In this document: positions 9,701 through 16,700 of the stretch, piece by piece
Numbering within the stretch: position 1 is the first letter of the stretch
Layout: every line of letters begins with the position of its first letter
Source: Alistipes sp. CAG:435
Lineage (GTDB): Bacteria > Bacteroidota > Bacteroidia > Bacteroidales > UBA932
Length of the DNA stretch: 64,000 bases
Reading direction: 5' to 3'
Assembly: GCA_000433355.1 (NCBI GenBank)
Contig: FR893154.1
Location: 1-64,000 of the forward strand
Translations under genes and position numbers: made by a program
Notes under the pieces: generated by a model
The model's database searches: none
What the model was told of the DNA's origin: nothing
Seen by the model: only the letters and a program-made list of their open reading frames with translations

Positions 9701-9872
9701 GGCAAAATTCATGAAAAAGATCGGACTCCAGTCTGCTGACCTGCAGCTGGTGGGAAATAACTTGGCCGTATGGTCGCCTGTGAAGATCTTCGATCCTGAG
9801 CAGGCTCAAAACAGCGGCCGGGCTTATCCAATACCTGTCACTTTTACATTCCAGGTTTATCTGCACTTCTAA
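6780..9872 (+). CDS. SusC/RagA-type TonB-dependent outer-membrane transporter (locus 1)
   Basis: 1030 residues, with a signal peptide ending at about AHAQ (residue 23) and a carboxypeptidase-regulatory-like domain (about 25-105: LAGTVYDQDGPLPGVAVIVQG). The plug domain is about 115-225 (LDQVIITALGTTQRK, and DGLEGDINSIDPSDIENFSVLKDASATAVYGVRGANGVVLIT, shown here as separate motifs in the family). A 22-stranded barrel ends in an aromatic-rich FTFQVYLHF. It imports an oligosaccharide together with the SusD partner encoded 13 bases downstream. Substrate cannot be read from the sequence. GAATAT density is lower here than in the housekeeping genes, in keeping with recent acquisition (inference). Confidence 0.96.
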   Translation: MKKQLYFLISIILMIGSFQAHAQTYRLAGTVYDQDGPLPGVAVIVQGSTVGTMTDDKGHFSIKAQKGDKLIFQMMGFKDIEYIVVKENTKISITFTETTQELDQVIITALGTTQRKISNLAAVTSIDAKLLDQPTTSISNLLGGRVAGVISSLTSGEPGKNIAEFWIRGIGTFGANSSALVLIDGLEGDINSIDPSDIENFSVLKDASATAVYGVRGANGVVLITTKRGSTDKVRITGRVSTTLSHLRRLPDYVGAYDYATLANEAREVRGEEPLYSNVEMDIIRNNLDPDLYPDVNWQKEIVKNNSWKRAYYVSAQGGAKAAKYFLSLSVNQEDAAYKVDHSSPYAQNVGYDTYGFRSNIDMNLTPTTKLYFGSTGHLAVNRNPGVANTDYIWSAQANIHPLRLPTVYSNGQLPGVGQGAQTSPYVMINRLGKRLDTEFQSKTTVALEQDLGMITKGLRIRAQGAFDYTSWFSESRHVQPELYEAVSRTSTGELVTIKRVSEQAASYNKTTNNYRKYHFESTLNYDRLFGKDHRVSGLVYYYMSDDKYSSESVSNMSAIPKRYQGISSRLTYGYPDTYLIDLNFGYTGSENFQKGRRFGFFPSVAVGWVPTQYKFMKDNLPWLNFFKVRASYGTVGNDRISSKRFPYLTIVNRGTTSPWGSASAETLWETYTGADNLKWEVATKFDLGFEGTLFVDKVDFVLDFFNDVRDGIFQERQQVPLYVGLMSRPYSNIGKMRSYGADGNVSFKQKIGSDMNLTLRANFTYSKNDVKNWEESNPAYPYQERSGYPYGVVRGYYALGLFKDQQDIDTSPVQTFGEYRPGDIKYRDVNGDGRIDSDDRVPIAYGLSSSGAIVPILMYGFGGEFQYKKLSIGVLFKGTGNSDFFYGGAGYIPFASGRLGNVLAQAMEYKNRWIPKDYAEKYGIPLEQAENPDAIYPRLTYGSSSNNTQTSTFWKGNGRYLRLQEITINYNWSAKFMKKIGLQSADLQLVGNNLAVWSPVKIFDPEQAQNSGRAYPIPVTFTFQVYLHF

Positions 9873-9885
9873 AAAAATCACGAAC

Positions 9886-11886
9886 ATGAAAAGAATATCA
9901 TACGTTATTTTAGCCTCGATCTTGTCGGCCGGATTTGCTTCCTGCAACTATCTGAGCATAGATGACTATTTCTCCGACGAGATAAAGATTGACGAAGTAT
10001 TCGCCAACAAGAGGAATGTCCAGGCATACATCTGGGGCATGACAGGGGACCTGCGTGACGAAGGCTCTCTCTATCAGGATGCTGATTTTCCCGGACCTCT
10101 TGCGACAGACGAGGCCTTTACTATGTACGGCACTCAGTTTGGCTACAATGGAATGAAGCTTGTTCTCGGAGAAATCTCTGCCAGCAACCCTTATTCCTTC
10201 TCCAACGTGTGGACGACAAGCTACCAGTGCATCAGAAGGGCGAATACTGTGTTCGCAAGGATAGATGAAGCTAAAGATCTCACCGCACAGGACAGGGCAG
10301 AACTTCTTTCTCTGAACAGGTTCATTCGTGCCTATGCTTACTATAAGCTTTGGCTTGCGTATGGACCGGTAATCTTGATAGGGGACGAGGAAATACCTTC
10401 TAACCTTGATATGGGAGATTATGACAGGGCTCGCGCCACGAATGAAGAGACTGTGGAATATATCTGCAGCGAGCTTGAGGAGGCAGCTAAATATCTTCCT
10501 GAAACCTATCCTCTGATGGAATTCGGAAGGCCAACCAAGGGAGCCGCTTACGGACTGATCGCAAGAATCAGAACTTATTACGCCAGCCCTCTCTGGAATG
10601 GAGGGGAAGCAGCCAGAAGGTGCTTTGGCAATTGGTACAGGAAAACGGACCGAGTTAAATATGTCACCACCGATGAATATGACGAAGAGCGCTGGGCTAT
10701 TGCCGCAGCCGCTTGCAAGAGAGTGATGAATATGAAAAAGAGCGGAGCTCCGATGTACAGTCTATTCACCGTGCAGGAAGATACGCAGACTCCGCCTTTG
10801 CCAGAGGGAGTGACTTCCGATCCGGACTTCTACGAGCCTTATCCTGTGGGAGCCGCAGGAATCGACCATCTGAGGTCGTATTCGGAGCAGTTCACGGGGG
10901 AGGCGGTGATAGCCACAAATCCTGAATATGTCTGGGGAAGGAAAAGCCAGACCCTTGTTGACAATACCCGGATGAGTTTCCCTATCAGCTTCGGAGGATG
11001 GGGAGGAATGGCCCTTACGCAGAAAATAGTGGATAGCTATTCCATGTACGACGGACGCTCCATAGACAATTCCAGCGAAGCTTATCCGTACTCGGAATCG
11101 GGTTTCACCAACGAGCAGAAGTCTTTCTCGGGCTACAGGCTCAATGCCGGCGTCTATAACATGTACGACAACAGGGAGATGCGTTTCTATGCCTGCGTAG
11201 GGTTTTCGGAGAGATTTTGGCCGATGTCTTCCACCACCATGTCTGGGAAGTACAACCAGACGGTGACATATTACTATGACTCCCCTAACGGAAAGCAGAA
11301 TTCTGCGACGGACTACAGCCCTACGGGCTATGTCATTGTGAAATACATTCATCCTAATGATGCCTGGGACGGAGATAACGCCAGGAGAATGGATAAAGGC
11401 TATCCTATCATAAGGTATGCTGACATACTGCTCATGTATGCCGAGAGTCTCAATCATCTGACAAAGGCTTATGAGATAAAGCTCGGCGACGAGACTTATT
11501 CGGTGTCGCGGGACCTGAATGAGATAAAGTCGGCGTTTAACCTCGTGCGCCACCGTTCCGGGATGCCGGGAATCAGCAATAATGATCTTGCAGACGAGGA
11601 AACCTTCCAGAAAATCCTTGAAATCGAAAGAATGAAGGAATTCCTGCACGAAGGGCAGCGTTACTTCGACGTCCGCAGGTGGGGAATTTACGAAGAAACA
11701 GAGAATGAAACAATCATGGGAATGAACGTGGATGGCTCTAAGGAGAATTTCTATCAAAGAACAGTTCCGAATACTTCCAGAATCGGAGCTCGCCTGGTTC
11801 ATAAGAAACTCTACCTGCTTCCTATTCCACTGAGCGAAATCCGCAAGCTCCCTTCTTGCGACCAGAACCCGGATTGGGAAAGCTAA
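9886..11886 (+). CDS. SusD/RagB-type surface glycan-binding lipoprotein (locus 1)
   Basis: 666 residues. The signal sequence ends in a lipobox with Cys20 (GFASC-NYL). The helical TPR-like core typical of SusD follows, with signature stretches YQCIRRANTVFARID, RFIRAYAYYKLWLAYGPVILI, and near the C terminus ILEIERMKEFLHEGQRYFDVRRWG and PIPLSEIRKLPSCDQNPDWES. It forms the lid on the SusC barrel and holds the glycan outside the cell. It is slightly longer than many SusDs (about 500-650 residues), with an expanded middle section. It is co-transcribed with the susC upstream (13-base gap) and the DUF1735-type gene downstream (19 bases). Confidence 0.96.
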   Translation: MKRISYVILASILSAGFASCNYLSIDDYFSDEIKIDEVFANKRNVQAYIWGMTGDLRDEGSLYQDADFPGPLATDEAFTMYGTQFGYNGMKLVLGEISASNPYSFSNVWTTSYQCIRRANTVFARIDEAKDLTAQDRAELLSLNRFIRAYAYYKLWLAYGPVILIGDEEIPSNLDMGDYDRARATNEETVEYICSELEEAAKYLPETYPLMEFGRPTKGAAYGLIARIRTYYASPLWNGGEAARRCFGNWYRKTDRVKYVTTDEYDEERWAIAAAACKRVMNMKKSGAPMYSLFTVQEDTQTPPLPEGVTSDPDFYEPYPVGAAGIDHLRSYSEQFTGEAVIATNPEYVWGRKSQTLVDNTRMSFPISFGGWGGMALTQKIVDSYSMYDGRSIDNSSEAYPYSESGFTNEQKSFSGYRLNAGVYNMYDNREMRFYACVGFSERFWPMSSTTMSGKYNQTVTYYYDSPNGKQNSATDYSPTGYVIVKYIHPNDAWDGDNARRMDKGYPIIRYADILLMYAESLNHLTKAYEIKLGDETYSVSRDLNEIKSAFNLVRHRSGMPGISNNDLADEETFQKILEIERMKEFLHEGQRYFDVRRWGIYEETENETIMGMNVDGSKENFYQRTVPNTSRIGARLVHKKLYLLPIPLSEIRKLPSCDQNPDWES

Positions 11887-11905
11887 CATCAACACGTATT
11901 GAATC

Positions 11906-12880
11906 ATGAAACACAAATGCATAATATTAGCGGCTCTGGCAGCATTCTCCATCGTTTCTTGCAACGACAAGGAGGTGTTCGAGAAAGAGCAGTACAAGAA
12001 CATCTTCGGATTCGTGAGCGAGTCTGACAACACTAAGAAGATGACGGTCAGCCTTCACTATGAGACAACCACGACGTACATGTCATTATCGATGGGAGGC
12101 ACGAAGGCTCCAAAGAATGACGTCAAAATAAACATCGTCTTGGATTCCACTCTCGTAGATGAGTACAATAAGGCGAACTATGACGTAGATGTCGAGAAAT
12201 ATGCAGTTGTCATGCCTGCTGATAAATACGAGATATCCAGCATGACATGCGTAATAAAATCTGGCGAGGTGCTTGGCACTATCCCTGTCACGATTCACCC
12301 CGCAGGCCTGTCTCCAGACAAGGATTACATCATTCCTGTGAGAGTCCTTTCCTATGATGGCGCCGAACTTCATCCAGACAAGAGTTCCCTTCTGCTTAAG
12401 ATAGCGATAAAGAATCAATGGTCTAATTCCAGCGGAATAGGTTATCAGATGGTGGGAAACAGAAAACTCTTGCCGGATGGGTCTCCTATCAATATGCCTG
12501 GAACCAAGACGATTCATTGCTGGACTGCGAACAGCGTGAGGATGATGCCCGGGAATGAGACTTTCAGCAAAGACAAGCACACCTTGGAGGCAAAGGCGAT
12601 GATAGCGTACATCGATGCCGCGGCCGATGCGAAAGGCTATCACAAGGTTACGCTGAAGCCTTACCGGGATATTAAAGTGACGCAGTTGGACGATGACCCT
12701 GAATATCCTAACGTGTACGGAATCATAGACGATGGGTACAATACCTATAAGACCTTCCTGCTGCATTACAAGTATCAGATAGGAAATGATGTATATGAGA
12801 TGCGGGAGGAGACGAGGGTTCTTTATTCGGAGGATAAGGATGTGGACGAGGGTTTCACTATCATAGAAACAAAAAAGTAG
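11906..12880 (+). CDS. DUF1735/DUF4361-type surface lipoprotein (locus 1)
   Basis: 324 residues, lipoprotein signal ending at Cys19 (FSIVSC-NDK). The N-terminal half resembles the BT_3987-like DUF1735 beta-sandwich (KNDVKINIVLDSTLVDEYN, then YEISSMTCVIKSGEVLGTIPVTI and LSPDKDYIIPVRV). The C-terminal half resembles DUF4361. Proteins of this build sit next to SusD in many loci and act as extra surface glycan-binding proteins. That role follows from the family; no ligand is evident. It is 9 bases before the next gene, in one operon with 5437-13957. Confidence 0.85.
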   Translation: MKHKCIILAALAAFSIVSCNDKEVFEKEQYKNIFGFVSESDNTKKMTVSLHYETTTTYMSLSMGGTKAPKNDVKINIVLDSTLVDEYNKANYDVDVEKYAVVMPADKYEISSMTCVIKSGEVLGTIPVTIHPAGLSPDKDYIIPVRVLSYDGAELHPDKSSLLLKIAIKNQWSNSSGIGYQMVGNRKLLPDGSPINMPGTKTIHCWTANSVRMMPGNETFSKDKHTLEAKAMIAYIDAAADAKGYHKVTLKPYRDIKVTQLDDDPEYPNVYGIIDDGYNTYKTFLLHYKYQIGNDVYEMREETRVLYSEDKDVDEGFTIIETKK

Positions 12881-12889
12881 GAGGCAGAC

Positions 12890-13957
12890 ATGAAAAAAAT
12901 AATATTGAATATATCGTTGGTATCTTTGTTGGCGCTTTCTGCTTCATGCGACAACTTCCAAAGGACGGATGTTTACCCAACCATCACAGTGGATCACAGT
13001 TCCGTTACGTTGTTTGAAGGGGACGAGATTCAGCTGACGGCTAGTCCGTCCAGTCTTACGTTCAAATGGTCTACGAGCGACGAATCCATTGCCACGGTCG
13101 ACAATTCAGGCCTGGTCAAAGCCATAAAGCAGGGCTCTGCGTCCATTTTATGCGAATCGGGAGACATATCGTTCGAGACTGAGGTCTACGTAAGCAAAAA
13201 GGTTGCACTGACCGACGTTGCCATGAAGTGCGACAGCCTGATCGAGCTTGCAATCGGTGCCACTGTCACCATTCCGGTGTACATGGTTCCATCGGATGCC
13301 AACGACGTTCCAGCTACGGATTTCGGCTGGTGGTCTGATGACGAGAATATCGCCAGGGTAAGCCAGTCCGGAGTCGTAAAGGGCATAGGCACAGGAACTA
13401 CGAAAATCCACTACCGCAAGGGCTCGTTCGCCAAGTTTGTGACCTTTGACGTTCAGGTTACCTTCCCGTTCGTGAAGGGGCATCCGTTCGTTATCAGCAA
13501 AGATGAGCCTGCCGTCATCTGGTTCAGGGATTTCGACCGCGGAGGAATGAACGTTGCGTTCTACGACACCGGCGGCGGTGGCGGAAACACTTACCGCGCC
13601 AAGCATGGTGACCCTACAAGTTCAATGGTGACCATCGAAGGTGACGGCAACATCGGCTATCTTGCCAGTGGAGAATGGTACATCTATTCCATAAGCGTGA
13701 AAGATGCGGGAACCTACAAGATTACCATAAACGCTGCATCTGGTAGTGGCGGCTCTCAGGGCATGTATCATTTTGAAATCGACGGAGTCAAGGCTACCGA
13801 AACCATGCCGATTCAGGGCAGCGGCAACTGGGGACAATTCATCAATGATGATTCATTCCAGATTACCTTACCGGCTGGCGATCACAAGCTGAAATTCTTC
13901 GCCGATACTGGTTCTCATAACCCTAAGCACATGACTTTCACTTATATTTCCGAATAA
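12890..13957 (+). CDS. Ig-like (Big2) lipoprotein with C-terminal CBM6-like domain (locus 1)
   Basis: 355 residues, lipobox ending at Cys20 (LSASC-DNF). There are two bacterial Ig-like group 2 repeats (about 33-110 and 110-195), each with the hallmark WSTSDESIATVDNSGLVKA or WWSDDENIARVSQSGVVKG. A C-terminal beta-sandwich (about 205-355) has CBM6-type features: DFDRGGMNVAFYDTGGGGG, NIGYLASGEWYIYSISVKDAG and HFEIDGVKA. It probably displays a carbohydrate-binding module away from the cell surface. It is the last gene of the locus, followed within 25 bases by a strong terminator. No hydrolase follows, so it appears to be a binding protein only. Confidence 0.85.
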   Translation: MKKIILNISLVSLLALSASCDNFQRTDVYPTITVDHSSVTLFEGDEIQLTASPSSLTFKWSTSDESIATVDNSGLVKAIKQGSASILCESGDISFETEVYVSKKVALTDVAMKCDSLIELAIGATVTIPVYMVPSDANDVPATDFGWWSDDENIARVSQSGVVKGIGTGTTKIHYRKGSFAKFVTFDVQVTFPFVKGHPFVISKDEPAVIWFRDFDRGGMNVAFYDTGGGGGNTYRAKHGDPTSSMVTIEGDGNIGYLASGEWYIYSISVKDAGTYKITINAASGSGGSQGMYHFEIDGVKATETMPIQGSGNWGQFINDDSFQITLPAGDHKLKFFADTGSHNPKHMTFTYISE

Positions 13958-13977
13958 ACGTAGGAATTGCCATTCTC

Positions 13978-14012
13978 AAAGCCTTGGAAACCCGAAATTC
14001 CAAGGCTTTTTT
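13978..14012 (+). terminator. Rho-independent terminator of glycan locus 1
   Basis: GCCTTGGAA (13981-13989) pairs with TTCCAAGGC (13998-14006) over an 8-base loop, extended by A/T pairs and followed by TTTTTT. It lies 20 bases after the stop of the Big2 lipoprotein gene and closes the operon that begins at 5437. Confidence 0.9.
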
Positions 14013-14056
14013 CAATATATTCACTATATTTATAAGATTTTTTCAAACACTCTGAT

Positions 14057-14152
14057 ATGAAAAAAATATTCTTGATTTTTGATACATCCACTATTGATCA
14101 GCAGGAAGATATTGTGATAGCATTGAACGGTTTACTATCTATGTTGTCCTAA
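14057..14152 (+). CDS. Possible 31-residue peptide, doubtful
   Basis: ATG-started frame beginning MKKIFLIFDTSTIDQQED and ending in TAA. It sits between the locus 1 terminator and a decayed gene. There is no clear ribosome-binding site and the composition is A/T-rich. It could be a gene remnant. No family is recognised. Confidence 0.15.
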   Translation: MKKIFLIFDTSTIDQQEDIVIALNGLLSMLS

Positions 14153-14202
14153 GAACACATCCGCACACCAACTTTGGCAGTTTTAAACTATATCTTTACG
14201 GC

Positions 14203-14540
14203 ATGAAAAGAAACCTTGACAAACCGGACTATCGTTCGATGAACGAGGCCAAACTCAAACTTGAACTCGCAGGACTCGAGCAGCGGATTCTCGGAATCAC
14301 CGGCGATCCCCTCGACTACCAGCACTACCGCCGGTTCCTTGATTGGAGCCGGAACGAGATGAAGGTCTTCCGCTGGAAACCGCACTCCTGCAGCGCTGCC
14401 GGGACTACTTCGAGGACTATGCAGATGAAGTCCTTGACAAGGTCGGCATTTCAGACGTTGACCGTTATCTTGAGACCCTGAAACACAAAATCGATAATTC
14501 CTACCAAAATGACACTCAAAGACCTGATACTCAAATATGA
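14203..14540 (+). pseudogene. Frameshifted small protein gene
   Basis: The first frame (from ATG 14203) looks like real protein through MNEAKLKLELAGLEQRIL and DYQHYRRFLDWSRNEM, up to about 14365. It then turns into a Ser/Thr/Cys-rich read-out. The neighbouring frame takes over with EGLPLETALLQRCRDYF and DEVLDKVGISDVDRYLETLKHKID, and ends at 14540. One indel between about 14345 and 14380 would join them into a charged, helical protein of about 110 residues. The 3' end overlaps the start of the next gene. Family not recognised; a sequencing error cannot be excluded. Confidence 0.5.
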
Positions 14541-14754
14541 TTTCGACACCCTGCCTCTCCACAGCTCCCAGCAAAAGATCGAGGAGAAATCGGATGACAC
14601 CCACACCGCCTACAGATACCGACTGGTCCCGACCTTCGACTTCAAGCAGGAACTGCTGAGACTCGGGCCCTCTGTCGAAGTGCTGGAGCCGGAAGAGCTG
14701 CGCGACGAAATGGTTGATGACATCAGGAGGATGGCAGGGAATTATAAGATTTAG
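14509..14754 (+). CDS. Short protein resembling the C-terminal tail of WYL-domain regulators
   Basis: 81 residues. The second half (VPTFDFKQELLRLGPSVEVL, then EPEELRDEMVDDIRRM) matches the pattern of the C-terminal extension (WCX) of WYL-domain transcription regulators, in which a GPxVEVLEPEELR segment closes the protein. The DNA-binding and WYL domains are absent. The ATG at 14509 overlaps the preceding broken frame by 32 bases. It is either the remnant of a truncated regulator or a free-standing small protein. No function can be assigned. Confidence 0.5.
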   Translation: MTLKDLILKYDFDTLPLHSSQQKIEEKSDDTHTAYRYRLVPTFDFKQELLRLGPSVEVLEPEELRDEMVDDIRRMAGNYKI

Positions 14755-14796
14755 CCTCTATGGTAATAATTTCAAAAACAATGCGTAATTGGTATG

Positions 14797-15384
14797 CTAT
14801 TGAAGTACTTCAACCAACATACTTATTACGTTTTTATTCTCCACAAATGGTTTGAATACTTCCTCCCATAAATTGTCCGCCAACCCTTTCGCATCTTGTA
14901 TAGCCCTGAACAGGCATTCTTCCTCAAGCCTACAAGAATCATTGTTGCCATCGTGAAACACTGTTGCCGGAATTGTCTTCATAAACGGATACCACGCATT
15001 TTCCCGACTCTCATGAAAGCCATTGGCTGTCAAAAAGGCTTTCAAATCGGCATTGGCATTAACCTCCTCAATAAATTTTTCAGGAATGATTTCAGAAGGA
15101 TTAATCCATATCCCCGCTCCTCGTTTATACCAAGACCAGTGGCTCCACTCTATACAAATACTCAGTGAATAATGTTTCTGTAAAACAATGGATATATAAT
15201 CATCCTTAGCATCATACTTCCAACCGGCTCCGGACAAATTGGATTCAGCAATTATCCTCATCTCAGTCAATAGACGACTCTTCAGTTCGCGGACCATCAT
15301 GTCCTTCATATTGGAGAGTTCCACAAACGAGTTCCAGTCTTCTGCAGTTTTAAAAAAACTCAAAACCTTCTCTATCTCATTCAT
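14797..15384 (-). CDS. C-terminal part of a split PD-(D/E)XK-type nuclease gene
   Basis: 196 residues from the ATG at 15384 (MNEIEKVLSFFKTAEDWNSF); the open frame continues upstream to a TTG at 15423. The body (WKYDAKDDYISIVLQKHYSL, IEWSHWSWYKRGAGIWI) resembles the C-terminal region of long PDDEXK_4-family proteins of Bacteroidetes, which normally continue directly from the nuclease domain. Here the nuclease half ends only 4 bases upstream in another frame. Removing one base at the junction would give QLKEMNEIEKVL in a single frame. Most likely a frameshifted single gene; less likely two coupled genes. Confidence 0.6.
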   Translation of the reverse strand: MNEIEKVLSFFKTAEDWNSFVELSNMKDMMVRELKSRLLTEMRIIAESNLSGAGWKYDAKDDYISIVLQKHYSLSICIEWSHWSWYKRGAGIWINPSEIIPEKFIEEVNANADLKAFLTANGFHESRENAWYPFMKTIPATVFHDGNNDSCRLEEECLFRAIQDAKGLADNLWEEVFKPFVENKNVISMLVEVLQ

Positions 15385-15388
15385 TTCC

Positions 15389-16090
15389 TTATAACTGTTT
15401 ACAATATTCAATATATTGGGCAATCAAATTTCTGAGCGGAGTATTCTCTGCCGGCAGTCCTTTCATGCATCCTCCTAACCACTTAGGGATATCCGTGTGA
15501 AAAGTCATCACTTTTGGTTTCATCGGTAGTTCTTCCGGCAAGTCTTCAGGATAGTCAACCGGACGTGAAGTTGAATTGGAATTAATATGTTTGGTTTCAT
15601 CCGGCACCAAATAAACTATTTTGTACTCAGGGTGCTTCGAATAATAATCAGTATCGCTATCTTCTTTGCATTTGTGAATATTCTCATACCAATACCGGTA
15701 CAATTGGTTAGGTTGATCTCCTGCCCAATTGGATTTGTTCTCAATTATGACAGCGCCTAACGGATTCAGTCTTCTTAACAAAACATCCACACGCCCTTCC
15801 TCAGCCGTTATTATCCATTCCTCATTGCCTTTGTCCTTCTCAAAACCAATATACTCCAAAAACGCAGACAAGAACAATTTGCCTTGTCCATGCATCGGAT
15901 TATCCGAAAGGAAAAAATGCAGGATTCGGCTATGGATGGGTTCACTTATGCCGGAAAACTCATTCCAAAGGGAAAATACATTAACGTACTTGCCCATCTT
16001 CGTATTGGACATCCTCTCCGCCTTGATTTCTTTCATGATTGAACTGCACAGATCAATCGTCTTCTGATATTTTTCCAAGTTTTCTTCCAT
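15389..16090 (-). CDS. PD-(D/E)XK nuclease-superfamily protein, N-terminal part
   Basis: 233 residues. The core nuclease motif is visible: GRVDVLLRR followed by AVIIENKSNWAGDQPNQL (D ... ENK), which is the PDDEXK_4 layout of predicted restriction- or defence-type nucleases. An N-terminal helical segment with NVFSLWNEFSGISEPIHSRIL is also typical. The frame stops at 15389 after QYIEYCKQL, and the expected C-terminal domain continues in another frame (14797-15384). The neighbours are a metallophosphoesterase and a DUF4143 ATPase on the same strand. DNA cleavage is predicted from the motif only. Confidence 0.75.
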   Translation of the reverse strand: MEENLEKYQKTIDLCSSIMKEIKAERMSNTKMGKYVNVFSLWNEFSGISEPIHSRILHFFLSDNPMHGQGKLFLSAFLEYIGFEKDKGNEEWIITAEEGRVDVLLRRLNPLGAVIIENKSNWAGDQPNQLYRYWYENIHKCKEDSDTDYYSKHPEYKIVYLVPDETKHINSNSTSRPVDYPEDLPEELPMKPKVMTFHTDIPKWLGGCMKGLPAENTPLRNLIAQYIEYCKQL

Positions 16091-16093
16091 AAT

Positions 16094-16687
16094 CTACAAA
16101 TTTATCAAATGCGGTTCAAGCAGCATGCCGTAATGCTCATCCATCATGGCAGCATTGGAAAAGACGGTTCCGCCTCTTTCCTCCAGGCCATTGGCCTTAT
16201 GGATGTGGCCGAAAAGATGTATCCGGGGACGGACTGCAGTCACACGCGATAGCAGTTCATAGGAGCCGTAATGGATGCTTCCGTCCTGGTCGAGGATTCC
16301 GTATGGCGGGGCATGGGTAATCAGCACATCCACGCCGTCAGGAATCATTTCATAGAACTCCTTCTGGCGTCCGGAACTACAGTCCTCCATAAACATGGGG
16401 ACCCCATAGAATGTCACGCCGTCAATCTCCACCGAACTGTTGCACAGATAATGGCAATTGGAGTCAAGTCCGTCAATGACGGCACCATACAGGCATGCGT
16501 CGTGGTTCCCCGCCACGAAAATCTTATGGGCATAGGGAAGTGCGCTGAACCACCTCATAAAGTCCAGTGCCTCCGAGGATGATCCGTTCATGGCAATGTC
16601 TCCCGAGTGGACAATCACGTCCGCCTCTGGAAGACTGCCAAGGCTGCGATGCGACCCATGGGTATCCGAGAGATGAAGAATGTTCAT
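16094..16687 (-). CDS. Calcineurin-like metallophosphoesterase
   Basis: 197 residues with the full set of binuclear metal ligands: D8-x-H10 (SDTH), D30 (SGD), N61-H62-D63 (GNHD), H125 (THAPP) and the GHIH pair H161/H163. The short form without added domains resembles small phosphodiesterases of the YfcE/MPPED type. No signal peptide, so cytoplasmic. It ends 3 bases before the nuclease gene and starts 13 bases after the ATPase gene, so the three may be co-transcribed. Substrate unknown. Confidence 0.92.
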   Translation of the reverse strand: MNILHLSDTHGSHRSLGSLPEADVIVHSGDIAMNGSSSEALDFMRWFSALPYAHKIFVAGNHDACLYGAVIDGLDSNCHYLCNSSVEIDGVTFYGVPMFMEDCSSGRQKEFYEMIPDGVDVLITHAPPYGILDQDGSIHYGSYELLSRVTAVRPRIHLFGHIHKANGLEERGGTVFSNAAMMDEHYGMLLEPHLINL

Positions 16688-16700
16688 GCCAAAAAACCTT

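Noticed and set aside
10762..12033. 423-codon minus-strand frame across the susD/DUF1735 junction
   Set aside because: It overlaps two clear lipoprotein genes and has unnatural composition; an antisense shadow.
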